DNA of 64,000 nucleotides from positions 124,001 through 188,000 of the forward strand of contig NZ_BAAAFH010000007.1 in assembly GCF_039523435.1 (NCBI RefSeq). Reading direction: 5' to 3'. Position numbers and translations under genes: made by a program. Shown here piece by piece: positions 8,781-16,961 of this stretch. The notes under the pieces were generated by a model. It was not told the DNA's origin and did not search any database. It saw only the letters and a program-made list of their open reading frames with translations. This DNA is from Wandonia haliotis (GTDB lineage Bacteria; Bacteroidota; Bacteroidia; Flavobacteriales_D; Crocinitomicaceae). Numbering within the stretch: the stretch's first letter is position 1; every line of letters starts with the position of its first letter.

Positions 8781-10196
8781 TTATGCTTTCATTACTTTTG
8801 ACTGACAAACAAAATCCGTTTTAGGTACACCTGTCTCGGCAATCGCCTTAAATCCTCCTTCTATTTCCGTAAAATTCCGGTATCCTCTTGCTTGCAGAAT
8901 ACTTGCTGCAATCATACTTCTATATCCTCCTGCACAGTGTACAAAGAAGTGTTCCTTCGGATTAATGTCTTTGATCCAGTCATTAATAGAAGCCAACGGT
9001 CTGCTGTATGCCTCCTCAACGTGTTCAGCTTCGTACTCGCTTTCTTTTCGCACATCATAGACAACGCTTTCACCTACTTTTAAACGTTCTTTGAACTCTT
9101 CCGCGCTTATACGATCTACCTGATCCGTTTCTTTTCCGGCGGTTTTCCATGCTTCGATTCCCCCTTTCAGGTATCCTAATACATTATCAAACCCTACACG
9201 ACTCAAACGAATTACCACTTCTTCTTCCATTCCTTTGTCTGTTATCAGTAACAATGGTTGATTCACATCACCGATCATGGCTCCTACCCAGGGAGCAAAG
9301 TCTCCGTTAATTCCTATGTTTACTGACTGCGGGATGAATTCTTTTGCAAATTCACCATTGGAACGCGTATCCAGAATCAAAGCACCCGTTGACTCTGCTG
9401 CTGTTTCGAATTCTTCAGGAGACAAAGCTGTCATACCCTGATTAATCACCTCATCTACATTACGGTATCCCTTTTTATTCATTGCTACGTTCGCTCCGAA
9501 ATAGGCAGGAGGAGGAAGCAAACCATCCGTAACCGCAGCAACGAAAGCTTCTTTATTGGGTTGATTCAACGCGTAGTTTACTTTTTTCTGGTTCCCCAGC
9601 GTATCTACCGTTTCTTTCATCATGTTTTTACCGCAAGCCGATCCTGCACCATGTGCTGGATAGACAATTACATCGTCTGCCAGAGGCATAATTTTTGTCA
9701 TCAGGCTATCGTATAAGTGTCCGGCTAATTGCTCCTGCGTCATACTTGCTGCTTTCTGAGCAAGATCCGGACGTCCTACATCCCCCAGGAATAAGGTATC
9801 TCCTGAGAAAATAGCATGATCTTTTCCGTTCTCATCTATCAACAGGTAAGTAGTACTTTCCATGGTGTGTCCGGGCGTATGTAAAACTTTAATTTTTACA
9901 GCTCCCAACTCAAATACCTGATTGTCCTCTGCAACAATACAATCGAATTCAGGGGCAGCATTAGGTCCATAAATAATCGGTGCTCCGGTTTCCGCACTTA
10001 GGTCAATGTGACCGGAAACAAAGTCTGCGTGAAAATGCGTCTCGAAAATATATTTTAATTTCACTCCGTCTTTTTCCAGTAATTCTATATATGGCTTTAC
10101 TTCACGAAGCGGGTCTATTATCGCTGCCTCACCATTGGATACAATGTAGTATGCTCCTTGCGCAAGACACCCTGTATAGATCTGTTCTACTCTCAT
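8781..10196 (-). CDS. CstB-like persulfide dioxygenase with pseudo-rhodanese and rhodanese domains
   Basis: 471 residues in three parts. Residues 1-210 are a metallo-beta-lactamase fold of the persulfide dioxygenase (ETHE1) type: H54-F-H56-A-D58, H110, D133 and H182 are the metal ligands, and GAGSACG follows. Residues about 255-355 are a rhodanese fold whose active loop has no Cys (LLLITDKGMEEE), so it is a pseudo-domain. Residues about 362-465 are an active rhodanese with HCAGGYRSM (Cys421). This dioxygenase, pseudo-rhodanese, rhodanese order is that of CstB, which oxidises low-molecular-weight persulfides to thiosulfate. It is the first gene of the operon and has an operator-type site upstream. 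Confidence 0.92.
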   Translation of the reverse strand: MRVEQIYTGCLAQGAYYIVSNGEAAIIDPLREVKPYIELLEKDGVKLKYIFETHFHADFVSGHIDLSAETGAPIIYGPNAAPEFDCIVAEDNQVFELGAVKIKVLHTPGHTMESTTYLLIDENGKDHAIFSGDTLFLGDVGRPDLAQKAASMTQEQLAGHLYDSLMTKIMPLADDVIVYPAHGAGSACGKNMMKETVDTLGNQKKVNYALNQPNKEAFVAAVTDGLLPPPAYFGANVAMNKKGYRNVDEVINQGMTALSPEEFETAAESTGALILDTRSNGEFAKEFIPQSVNIGINGDFAPWVGAMIGDVNQPLLLITDKGMEEEVVIRLSRVGFDNVLGYLKGGIEAWKTAGKETDQVDRISAEEFKERLKVGESVVYDVRKESEYEAEHVEEAYSRPLASINDWIKDINPKEHFFVHCAGGYRSMIAASILQARGYRNFTEIEGGFKAIAETGVPKTDFVCQSKVMKA

Positions 10197-10238
10197 TTTT
10201 ACTCGTTTAAATTGTGTTTAGAAAAATTGTTTTCGATG

Positions 10239-10282
10239 CAAAGTTCGGGATACTTCACAGTCCCTACAGTTACTTTTGTCAC
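10239..10282 (-). promoter_or_regulatory. activator-type promoter of the sulfane-sulfur operon
   Basis: On the minus strand GTGACAAAAGTAAC (10269-10282) lies upstream of GAACTTTG (10239-10246), a -7 box with one mismatch to TAnnTTTG. The centre of the repeat is 36.5 nt from the last base of the box. The same geometry recurs at four other promoters in the window. The -33 TTG is not obvious, as expected if an activator replaces it. Confidence 0.65.
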
Positions 10283-10391
10283 ACAACTCATTTTCGAGCG
10301 CACGAATAAACAGAAACTACCTAATTTACAGAAGCATATTAATTTAACCGAAATAGGTTACTTCCGGTTATCTGGTGTATAAAAGATCAGG

Positions 10392-10742
10392 TTATATACC
10401 CAGAACGATCAAAATTCGTCCTACCAGATTAATGACCGTAGAGATCAGCTGAATGATGTCATTAATGTTATTTACCTGTTTGATACTCGTCTTTAAATTT
10501 TCGACCTCCTCGTTAGCTGCTTTGATTAACTGTCCATATAAATGGTTATTCCGGTCCAATTGTCGTTTGAGGATTTCAAAATAAGCATCGCGCAATACAT
10601 CGTACTCAGACTCTAACTTCTGAACAGCTTCCTGTCCGCCACTCGCAAATGCAAGCTCCAGAATAGCTGCCCGGTTGGTACTGAATTCTCCGATTGCCCC
10701 TGCCAATGCTATCTTCAATAGTTCTTCTCTATCATTATTCAT
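10392..10742 (-). CDS. small helical protein of unknown function
   Basis: 116 residues, mostly charged amphipathic helix (residues about 30-90), ending in a hydrophobic segment INDIIQLISTVINLVGRILIVLGI that could be a C-terminal membrane anchor. There is no signal peptide. Its ATG overlaps the end of the upstream lipoprotein gene by 8 nt, so the two are very probably co-translated partners. No family recognised. Confidence 0.65.
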   Translation of the reverse strand: MNNDREELLKIALAGAIGEFSTNRAAILELAFASGGQEAVQKLESEYDVLRDAYFEILKRQLDRNNHLYGQLIKAANEEVENLKTSIKQVNNINDIIQLISTVINLVGRILIVLGI

Positions 10743-11604
10743 CTTTCAGTAAGTTTTCGATTTCTTTCAAAGCCTGTAGTATGTCAGATACAGTTATTTT
10801 CTTCTCGGCCAGTTTTTCATGTGCCGTACTCAACTCCTGCAACATTTCCCCAACATCATTCAGTTGTTCTACAAGTTCCTTTTTATGAGCGACAATCTTT
10901 TCTCTTTGTTCCAACCGGTAAAATAAAATAATGACGGCCTCATCGGAATAGGGAAAATCATATAGCTCCAGAATTTTCTTCGCATCATACCGTTGTGATT
11001 TAACCGTGTTTAGTTCCGCTATATAATCGTCATACACACGATCCAGGTAGGCATTCCAGATGGCTTTCTCTTTCTCCCACAGAATATGGTATACTTCCGT
11101 TAAATGATGGAAAACCAGACTGTGCTCTTTTATCTTTTTTGCCTGAGAAGCCTCTGTAATCTTTTTTAACAAACTCCCTAGTTTGGAAGCCGCCTCATCC
11201 GGTAAATCCGGAAGTTGTTCTAGCGCATTATAACTCTCTTGCAATGCACCTCCTAACTCCTCTGTTTTTTCACTGTATTTTTTATCCGTCAACTGTTCGA
11301 AATACTCATACGCTTCAAGCAATTGACGGTAAGCTATAATGCGCTTCTCTATTTGTTCCGAAAAATCCTGCGGTTTTGTATCCGGAATTGTCATGGAAGC
11401 GGGATTCGGATTTGTTAGTATTTTAACCCGATCCCGTTGCGCTTTTTCTATTTCGGATTGTTTACTCAACGATCGGTACAAATCGATAGCGCGCTGTGAA
11501 ACTTCTTCTCCTTTTTTGGCAGTTTCACTTCCCAGTTCAGCAACTTTGGCTGATCCGCAAGACACCATAAATAAAAAGACTGTGATCTTAATTACATATT
11601 TCAT
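10735..11604 (-). CDS. coiled-coil lipoprotein of unknown function
   Basis: 289 residues from the ATG at 11602-11604; an upstream in-frame TTG (11622) is less likely because it overlaps a TACTTTTTG promoter-like element at 11620-11628. The lipobox is FMVSC. The mature protein is almost entirely charged helix with heptad-like patterning, rich in Glu, Lys and Leu, so a long coiled coil is predicted. It overlaps the small helical gene by 8 nt. I do not recognise a family; the pair could form an envelope-spanning complex, which is speculation. Confidence 0.65.
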   Translation of the reverse strand: MKYVIKITVFLFMVSCGSAKVAELGSETAKKGEEVSQRAIDLYRSLSKQSEIEKAQRDRVKILTNPNPASMTIPDTKPQDFSEQIEKRIIAYRQLLEAYEYFEQLTDKKYSEKTEELGGALQESYNALEQLPDLPDEAASKLGSLLKKITEASQAKKIKEHSLVFHHLTEVYHILWEKEKAIWNAYLDRVYDDYIAELNTVKSQRYDAKKILELYDFPYSDEAVIILFYRLEQREKIVAHKKELVEQLNDVGEMLQELSTAHEKLAEKKITVSDILQALKEIENLLKDE

Positions 11605-11778
11605 TCGGTTGGTTTTTAACAAAAAGTAGCTTACCTCACGTCATATTCACCTCGAATATAATGAATTAAAATAAGCTCCCGGTAAAAGATCAGGATCAAA
11701 AAGGAAAAGGAACAGCCAAATGTTTTGGACGATGTACGAATCGGGAATCCAGTATTTACCAGATTATTTCTACTCTTT

Positions 11779-11822
11779 GTAACTAAAGTACCATTCGAAC
11801 TCGTTCTTCTCTGTTAACTTTG
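11779..11822 (+). promoter_or_regulatory. activator-type promoter of the DUF2490 gene
   Basis: GTAACTAAAGTACC (11779-11792) precedes a perfect -7 box TAACTTTG (11815-11822) with the repeat centre exactly 36.5 nt from the end of the box. The inverted repeat itself is the weakest of the five found in the window, so the exact spacing is the main support. Confidence 0.45.
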
Positions 11823-11858
11823 TACGCTTATTATTATTTACACTAAAATTTCCATGAC

Positions 11859-12524
11859 ATGAAAAAGCTGGTTGCTATCACCGTATTTTTACAAATCGTA
11901 CTCTTCTCTACTGCACAACAAACCGATTGGGGCGCCTGGGTAAGCTACGTTCAGGGTGTCAATCTGCCAAAAAACTTCACACTACACAATGAGATTCAAT
12001 ACCGCGCATGGGACTTTCGGGGAAGTCTGGAACAACTAATGATCCGAAATGGCGTGGGGTATAATCTGACACCCAATAATGATAATGTTCTCCTCGGATA
12101 TGGGTATATCCTTTCGGGCATACAACCAACGGATTCTACCCATGATAAAACACGTTCGCATGAACACCGGTTGTATCAACAATACAACCATAAACATAAA
12201 CTGGGGAGAATAGCACTCAGTCACCGTTATCGTTTTGAAGAACGTTTCCTGAAAGATGATTTTAAATTCCGTATTCGCTATTTTCTTGGAATTGCTATTC
12301 CGTTTAACAAAAAAACAATTGTAAAAAATGCAGTTTATCTAAGTCTTTACAATGAGATTTTTATCAATACAAAAGGAACCGTTTTTGACAGGAATCGTTT
12401 ATACGGAGCATTGGGGTATTCTATAACCGATCGTGTAAAGATTGAAGCGGGAGCAATGGCTCAGGTTTATCAAACCGATCACCGCCCTCAATTTCAGATA
12501 TCGGTATTTACAAACTGGAATTAA
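11859..12524 (+). CDS. DUF2490 outer-membrane-type protein
   Basis: 221 residues. A signal peptide (MKKLVAITVFLQIVLFSTAQ) is followed by WGAWVSYVQGVNLPKNFTLHNEIQYR, the characteristic start of DUF2490 proteins, then alternating strands and a C-terminal aromatic end (FTNWN), consistent with a small beta barrel. Function unknown. It is 83 nt upstream of the SulP gene on the same strand, and both carry the same promoter architecture, which suggests an anion-related or sulfur-related envelope role. Confidence 0.8.
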   Translation: MKKLVAITVFLQIVLFSTAQQTDWGAWVSYVQGVNLPKNFTLHNEIQYRAWDFRGSLEQLMIRNGVGYNLTPNNDNVLLGYGYILSGIQPTDSTHDKTRSHEHRLYQQYNHKHKLGRIALSHRYRFEERFLKDDFKFRIRYFLGIAIPFNKKTIVKNAVYLSLYNEIFINTKGTVFDRNRLYGALGYSITDRVKIEAGAMAQVYQTDHRPQFQISVFTNWN

Positions 12525-12533
12525 TTATCTTGT

Positions 12534-12577
12534 GTGATATTAATCACTGTGAAGAGGTTACAATAGCGCGAAATTTG
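12534..12577 (+). promoter_or_regulatory. activator-type promoter of the SulP transporter gene
   Basis: GTGATATTAATCAC (12534-12547) is a perfect 5-4-5 inverted repeat with GTGAT/ATCAC half-sites. A GAAATTTG -7 box (12570-12577) ends 36.5 nt from its centre. The box and its flank, TTTGCATC, resemble those of the CstB-like operon promoter. Confidence 0.6.
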
Positions 12578-12607
12578 CATCATCAAAACACAGTTTAACC
12601 AAAAAAG

Positions 12608-14389
12608 ATGCTGACGATGAATAAAATCGCAAACACACTTAAACAATACATGCCAATCTTTGACTGGCTGCCTAATTACAACAAATCGAATCTCTCCGGT
12701 GATCTTTCTGCAGGTCTTACAGTAGGAATTATGTTGATTCCTCAGGGAATGGCGTATGCAATGCTGGCAGGTTTAGATCCCATTCACGGGCTGTATGCTG
12801 TTACTGTTCCTTTATTACTTTATGCGATTTTCGGAACATCACGTCAGCTTGCTGTAGGTCCTGTCGCTATGGTTTCTTTGTTGACAGCCTCCAGTATCAG
12901 CACACTTAACCCATCTTCACCTGAAGAATATCTGATGCTGGCACTTACACTCGCTTTTCTTGTCGGACTGATCCAGTTTGCGCTCGGGTTATTCCGATTT
13001 GGTTTCGTGGTAAACTTTCTTTCTCACCCGGTTATCAATGGTTTTACATCTGCGGCAGCCATCATTATCGGTTTGAGTCAGGTAAAACACCTTTTCAGGA
13101 TTAAGCTACCACGAACCGAACACATTCAGGATACGGTTGTTGCCATCGCTCAGAATATCAGTGATATTCACTGGATTACTTTCGGAATAGGTATCGTAGG
13201 TATTATTATTATTAAGTATGGTAAAAAAATACATAAAAGTCTTCCTACTCCTCTGATTGCTGTTGTATTCGGAATTTTGGCCGTTACCTTTTTAAATCTT
13301 ACCGAATCAGGTGTTAAAGTTTTGGGAGATGTTCCTTCCGGATTACCGACTCTTTCATCTCCTTCTTTTGATATGTCTGTTTGGAGCACTCTTCTTCCTA
13401 TCGCACTGACTATTTCATTGGTTGGTTTCGCAGAAAGTTATGCTGTAGCCAAAACCATTCATGGAAAACACAAAAACTATAAACTGGATGCGAATCAGGA
13501 ATTAATCGGTTTGGGAATGGCAAATTTCGGAGCAGCGTTCTTCAAAGGTTATCCGGTAACAGGGGGATTTTCACGTACTGCCGTAAATGATCAGGCAGGA
13601 GCAAAAACAGCCCTTGCTTCCATCATCAGTGTTGTTCTGATCGTTCTTACCCTCCTGTTCTTCACCGGTTTATTTTATAATCTACCGAATGCTATTCTTG
13701 CTGCTGTCGTATTAGTAGCTGTATCTGGACTTATTGATTTTAAAACTCCGAAAACACTCTGGAAAAACGATAAGATGGACTTCCTGATGTTGATGGCTAC
13801 TTTCATTGCAACACTAACACTGGGTATTGAGACCGGAATTATTTCAGGGATGATCCTTTCTCTGCTGGCTGTTATTTATAAAGCTTCCCGCCCTCATATC
13901 GCTATCCTGGCAAAAGTTCCCGGAACAAAGTATTACCGAAATGTCGAACGTTTCACAAATCTTGAAAAACGTGACGATGTTGTTGTTATTCGAATTGACG
14001 GTCCCATCTATTTCGCCAACGTTGATTTTATCAAGAAAAAAATAGACCGCCTTGTCCTTTCCAAAAAGAATACGCTCAGGACGATTGTACTGAATATGGA
14101 AAGTGTTACGTCTCTTGACAGTTCAGGAGCTCATGAGTTGGACGAATGGATACGCATGTGGAAAACAGCAGGACTCAATACTTCTATTTCGGGAACAAGA
14201 GGCCCTATACGGGACATTCTTCACACCTGGGGTATCATCCACAGTATTGGAGCTGACCATGTCTTTACAGATGATGCAACCGCTGTAGATTTCTTTGACA
14301 ATAAAATTAATCCGGAAAGTATACAAGAACTCAGCCCGTATGCACTCCAAAGTGAAAAGAAATTTGACGAATCGTCTACCGGACACTAA
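12608..14389 (+). CDS. SulP-family anion transporter with STAS domain
   Basis: 593 residues. The N-terminal region carries the SulP signature (GLTVGIMLIPQGMAYAMLAG), followed by roughly a dozen membrane helices and the second conserved stretch GMANFGAAFFKGYPVTGGFSR. A C-terminal STAS domain (residues about 450-560) contains the TSLDSSGAHELDEW loop. SulP proteins exchange sulfate, bicarbonate or other anions; the substrate cannot be read from sequence. The shared promoter type with the CstB-like operon makes export or uptake of sulfate or another sulfur anion likely. An ATG three codons downstream is an alternative start. Confidence 0.93.
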   Translation: MLTMNKIANTLKQYMPIFDWLPNYNKSNLSGDLSAGLTVGIMLIPQGMAYAMLAGLDPIHGLYAVTVPLLLYAIFGTSRQLAVGPVAMVSLLTASSISTLNPSSPEEYLMLALTLAFLVGLIQFALGLFRFGFVVNFLSHPVINGFTSAAAIIIGLSQVKHLFRIKLPRTEHIQDTVVAIAQNISDIHWITFGIGIVGIIIIKYGKKIHKSLPTPLIAVVFGILAVTFLNLTESGVKVLGDVPSGLPTLSSPSFDMSVWSTLLPIALTISLVGFAESYAVAKTIHGKHKNYKLDANQELIGLGMANFGAAFFKGYPVTGGFSRTAVNDQAGAKTALASIISVVLIVLTLLFFTGLFYNLPNAILAAVVLVAVSGLIDFKTPKTLWKNDKMDFLMLMATFIATLTLGIETGIISGMILSLLAVIYKASRPHIAILAKVPGTKYYRNVERFTNLEKRDDVVVIRIDGPIYFANVDFIKKKIDRLVLSKKNTLRTIVLNMESVTSLDSSGAHELDEWIRMWKTAGLNTSISGTRGPIRDILHTWGIIHSIGADHVFTDDATAVDFFDNKINPESIQELSPYALQSEKKFDESSTGH

Positions 14390-14405
14390 AATAAGCAAAT
14401 GATAC

Positions 14406-14431
14406 AAGAAGGCAGCTCAGGTTGCCTTCTT
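14406..14431. terminator. bidirectional terminator between sulP and murQ
   Basis: AAGAAGGCA (14406-14414) and TGCCTTCTT (14423-14431) form a perfect 9-bp stem with an 8-nt loop between two converging genes. A T-rich stretch follows on the plus strand; the minus-strand side is less U-rich. Confidence 0.7.
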
Positions 14432-15245
14432 ACTTTTTATCTTCCTTTATAATTGCTTCAACAGCTTTTCTCACCGAACCGAACTCTTCCAGCATTTGAG
14501 CAGCATACGCATACGCCACGCCCGTTTCCGAAACAATCATTCTTGCCCCGCGATCTACCAGTTTATTGTTGGAGAGCTGCATATCCACCATTTTGTTTCC
14601 TTTTACCCGCCCCAGCTTAATCATCAAAGTAGTGGAAATCATATTCAATACTAATTTCTGGGCGGTTCCTGATTTCATCCGGGTGCTTCCGGTTACAAAC
14701 TCTGGTCCAACAACTGGAATCATGGGAAAACTTGCCAGTTCTGCCAGTTTACTCCCCGGATTACAGGTAATTCCCCCGGTAACAGCTCCTATTTCATTTG
14801 CTTTTTCAATTCCTCCTAAAACATACGGTGTAGAACCAGAAGCTGCTATTCCAACCAGCACATCATTAGCAGAAAAGTTATAGGCCTCCAGATCTTTCCA
14901 GGCCTGGGTAGTATCATCTTCGGCAAATTCAACTGCTTTTCGAATCGCTGCATCTCCCCCGGCAATAATTCCCACCACCAGTCCGTGCGGAACTCCAAAC
15001 GTCGGCGGACATTCCGAAGCATCTACGATCCCTAATCGTCCACTTGTTCCCGCTCCGATGTAGAACAATCTGCCTCCGGTCTCCATCTTTTCCAGTGCTG
15101 CCGTTATGAACTTTTCTATGAAAGGGATTTGTTCGGCAACTGCCTGATGAACTTTAGCATCTTCCGAATTAATCCCGGTAAGTAATTCATTTACGGATTG
15201 ATTTTCAAGGTTATCGTGTAAACTATCAGACTCTGTAATACGCAT
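14430..15245 (-). CDS. murQ: N-acetylmuramic acid 6-phosphate etherase
   Basis: 271 residues with a SIS sugar-phosphate isomerase fold. GAGTSGRLG, VGIAASGSTPYVLGG and TGSTRMKSGTAQK are the MurQ signature elements. The enzyme cleaves the lactyl ether of MurNAc-6-phosphate to give GlcNAc-6-phosphate and D-lactate during peptidoglycan recycling in the cytoplasm. It lacks the C-terminal extension of the E. coli protein (298 residues), as is common in Bacteroidota. It is a single gene, divergent from the nucleoside phosphorylase gene. Confidence 0.95.
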   Translation of the reverse strand: MRITESDSLHDNLENQSVNELLTGINSEDAKVHQAVAEQIPFIEKFITAALEKMETGGRLFYIGAGTSGRLGIVDASECPPTFGVPHGLVVGIIAGGDAAIRKAVEFAEDDTTQAWKDLEAYNFSANDVLVGIAASGSTPYVLGGIEKANEIGAVTGGITCNPGSKLAELASFPMIPVVGPEFVTGSTRMKSGTAQKLVLNMISTTLMIKLGRVKGNKMVDMQLSNNKLVDRGARMIVSETGVAYAYAAQMLEEFGSVRKAVEAIIKEDKK

Positions 15246-15351
15246 CGTTTGTTCTTTTGTGGTAAAAATATTAAAATACTTCTCAATTCACGGTTCCTTT
15301 CTTCAAACAAAGATTCTTTGCCTATTCTCATTCGCTTTTTTCAATTTTCTC

Positions 15352-15359
15352 TACCTTTA
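15352..15359 (+). promoter_or_regulatory. -7 box of the nucleoside phosphorylase gene
   Basis: TACCTTTA matches TAnnTTTG at all but the last position and lies 18 nt before the chosen ATG. It argues against the longer in-frame reading that begins at 15249. Confidence 0.4.
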
Positions 15360-15377
15360 AAGCTCATTACAGAAGTT

Positions 15378-16244
15378 ATGGAGGAAAAACGCGCGTCAGA
15401 ATTGGTTTTATCAGAGGGAAAAGTGTATCACCTGGATCTGGGTCCGGAGCAAATAAGTGATACAATTATTCTCGTAGGTGATCAGTTTCGCGTAGAACTG
15501 GTATCTTCTTTCTTTGAAACAATCGAACACCAGATTCAAAAACGGGAATTTATCTGTCATACAGGAACCTATAACGGTAAACGTTTGTCCGTTCTATCGA
15601 CCGGAATTGGTACAGACAATGTAGACATTGTCCTCAATGAACTGGACGCCGTAGTCAATATTGATCTTGAAAAAAGGAAAGAAAAAACGGAGAAGAAATC
15701 GCTTAACTTTATCCGTATCGGAACCTGTGGAGCTTTACAGACGAATGTTCCCATCGGGAGTTATATTCTTTCAGAGGGTGCTGTAGGACTGGATAACGTA
15801 GCTCACTTTTATAACATTCCTTTTTCTGAGGCGGAAAACAATTTCCGGGAAGCCTTGGAAAAGCATATCAGCTTACCGGATTCCATCCGTCCATACTTTT
15901 GCGAATCAGACGAAGCGCTTACAAAAAGTATCGAAAATCATCCGAAAATCAAACGGGGAATTACTGTGACTGCAAGTGGTTTTTATGGTCCCCAGGGAAG
16001 ACAACTACGTTTACCCCTCCGAACACCTGATCTCAACGAACGTCTGATGGATTTCCAACACGAAGGAAAACATATTGTCAACTTCGAAATGGAAAGTTCG
16101 GCGCTTTTTGCACTTTCAAAAGCTCTTGGACACAGAGCGACAACCGTTTGTTTAGCCATTGCCAATCGCCCGAACGGAGACTTCCTGAGTGAATACCATA
16201 CCGAAATGAAGGAATTAATTGGTTTTGTATTAGGTGAAATCTGA
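15378..16244 (+). CDS. nucleoside phosphorylase (uridine phosphorylase-like)
   Basis: 288 residues from the ATG at 15378-15380. The frame is open back to 15249, but that extension covers the promoter and does not look like protein. PNP/UDP family motifs are present: IILVGDQFRVEL near the start, LSTGIGTDNVDIVLNELDA, FIRIGTCGALQ and, for the ribose/base site, NFEMESSALFALS near residue 245. The enzyme splits nucleosides with phosphate into base and ribose-1-phosphate in salvage. Uridine is the likely substrate by resemblance, but purine specificity is not excluded. Its stop directly abuts that of the converging TMEM175-like gene. Confidence 0.88.
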   Translation: MEEKRASELVLSEGKVYHLDLGPEQISDTIILVGDQFRVELVSSFFETIEHQIQKREFICHTGTYNGKRLSVLSTGIGTDNVDIVLNELDAVVNIDLEKRKEKTEKKSLNFIRIGTCGALQTNVPIGSYILSEGAVGLDNVAHFYNIPFSEAENNFREALEKHISLPDSIRPYFCESDEALTKSIENHPKIKRGITVTASGFYGPQGRQLRLPLRTPDLNERLMDFQHEGKHIVNFEMESSALFALSKALGHRATTVCLAIANRPNGDFLSEYHTEMKELIGFVLGEI

Positions 16245-16817
16245 TTACTCCAGGTGTTTTTCAATCCTAGTGTCTGGAATAAACCATAAGACAGCCACCA
16301 GTATATACATACAATAACTGATTACCGGTTCGAAAAAAGCGGCTATCACTCCTACACCGTAAAGTAAAATCGAAACGATTTCCTTTTTGTCATTCCCGAG
16401 ATATTTCCCAACTAAAGAGTTCTCTCCCTCATTTTTCACAACAAAATAGACCAGTATTTTATACGCTATTGCTGCCAACAGAAGAATAATCCCGTATAAA
16501 GCCACCGGAGCTTCTTCCAGGTGATTACTACCCAGCCAGGCAGTAGCAAAAGGAAACAAGGAAAGCCAGAAAAGTAAATTCAGATTTGCCCATAAAATTC
16601 CGCCTGTCACTTTTTCTATTACTTGTAATAAATGATGGTGGTTATTCCAATAAATCCCTAAATACACAAAGCTTCCCGCATACGCCGAGAATACCGGAAA
16701 AACTTCTTTTAAGGCCGTAAAATCAGCTCCTGAAGGAATTTCCATTTCTAAAACCATAATAGTTATAATAATGGCCAGAACACCATCACTAAACGCCTCC
16801 AAACGACCTTTTTTCAT
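16245..16817 (-). CDS. TMEM175/DUF1211-family membrane channel
   Basis: 190 residues from the ATG at 16815-16817. A longer reading to 16895 overlaps a GATTTTTG promoter-like element and lacks the family start. RLEAFSDGVLAIIITIMVLEM matches the R-x-x-x-F-S-D signature of bacterial TMEM175 proteins in membrane helix 1; about six helices follow, with WNNHHHLL after helix 2. Family members are potassium-selective channels forming tetramers of six-helix units. Confidence 0.88.
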   Translation of the reverse strand: MKKGRLEAFSDGVLAIIITIMVLEMEIPSGADFTALKEVFPVFSAYAGSFVYLGIYWNNHHHLLQVIEKVTGGILWANLNLLFWLSLFPFATAWLGSNHLEEAPVALYGIILLLAAIAYKILVYFVVKNEGENSLVGKYLGNDKKEIVSILLYGVGVIAAFFEPVISYCMYILVAVLWFIPDTRIEKHLE

Positions 16818-16929
16818 TTGGTTTTTCAAAAATCGACCTGCACTCACTTTGCTTTCATTTAAATGATTACAAGATAGAAAAATATCATTTACCATTCTAC
16901 CAGAGAAGTTTATGCTGCTTTTTTGGAAC

Positions 16930-16937
16930 TATTTTTG
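16930..16937 (+). promoter_or_regulatory. -7 box of the OmpA-family gene
   Basis: TATTTTTG, an exact TAnnTTTG match, 24 nt before the ATG. No operator-like repeat lies at the -41 position. Confidence 0.45.
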
Positions 16938-16961
16938 CTTCCATACGAATAAGACAAACAG

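Noticed and set aside
10158..10382. 74-codon plus-strand frame covering the promoter of the CstB-like operon
   Set aside because: Starts inside the operon's first gene and spans its promoter and operator; no protein-like features.
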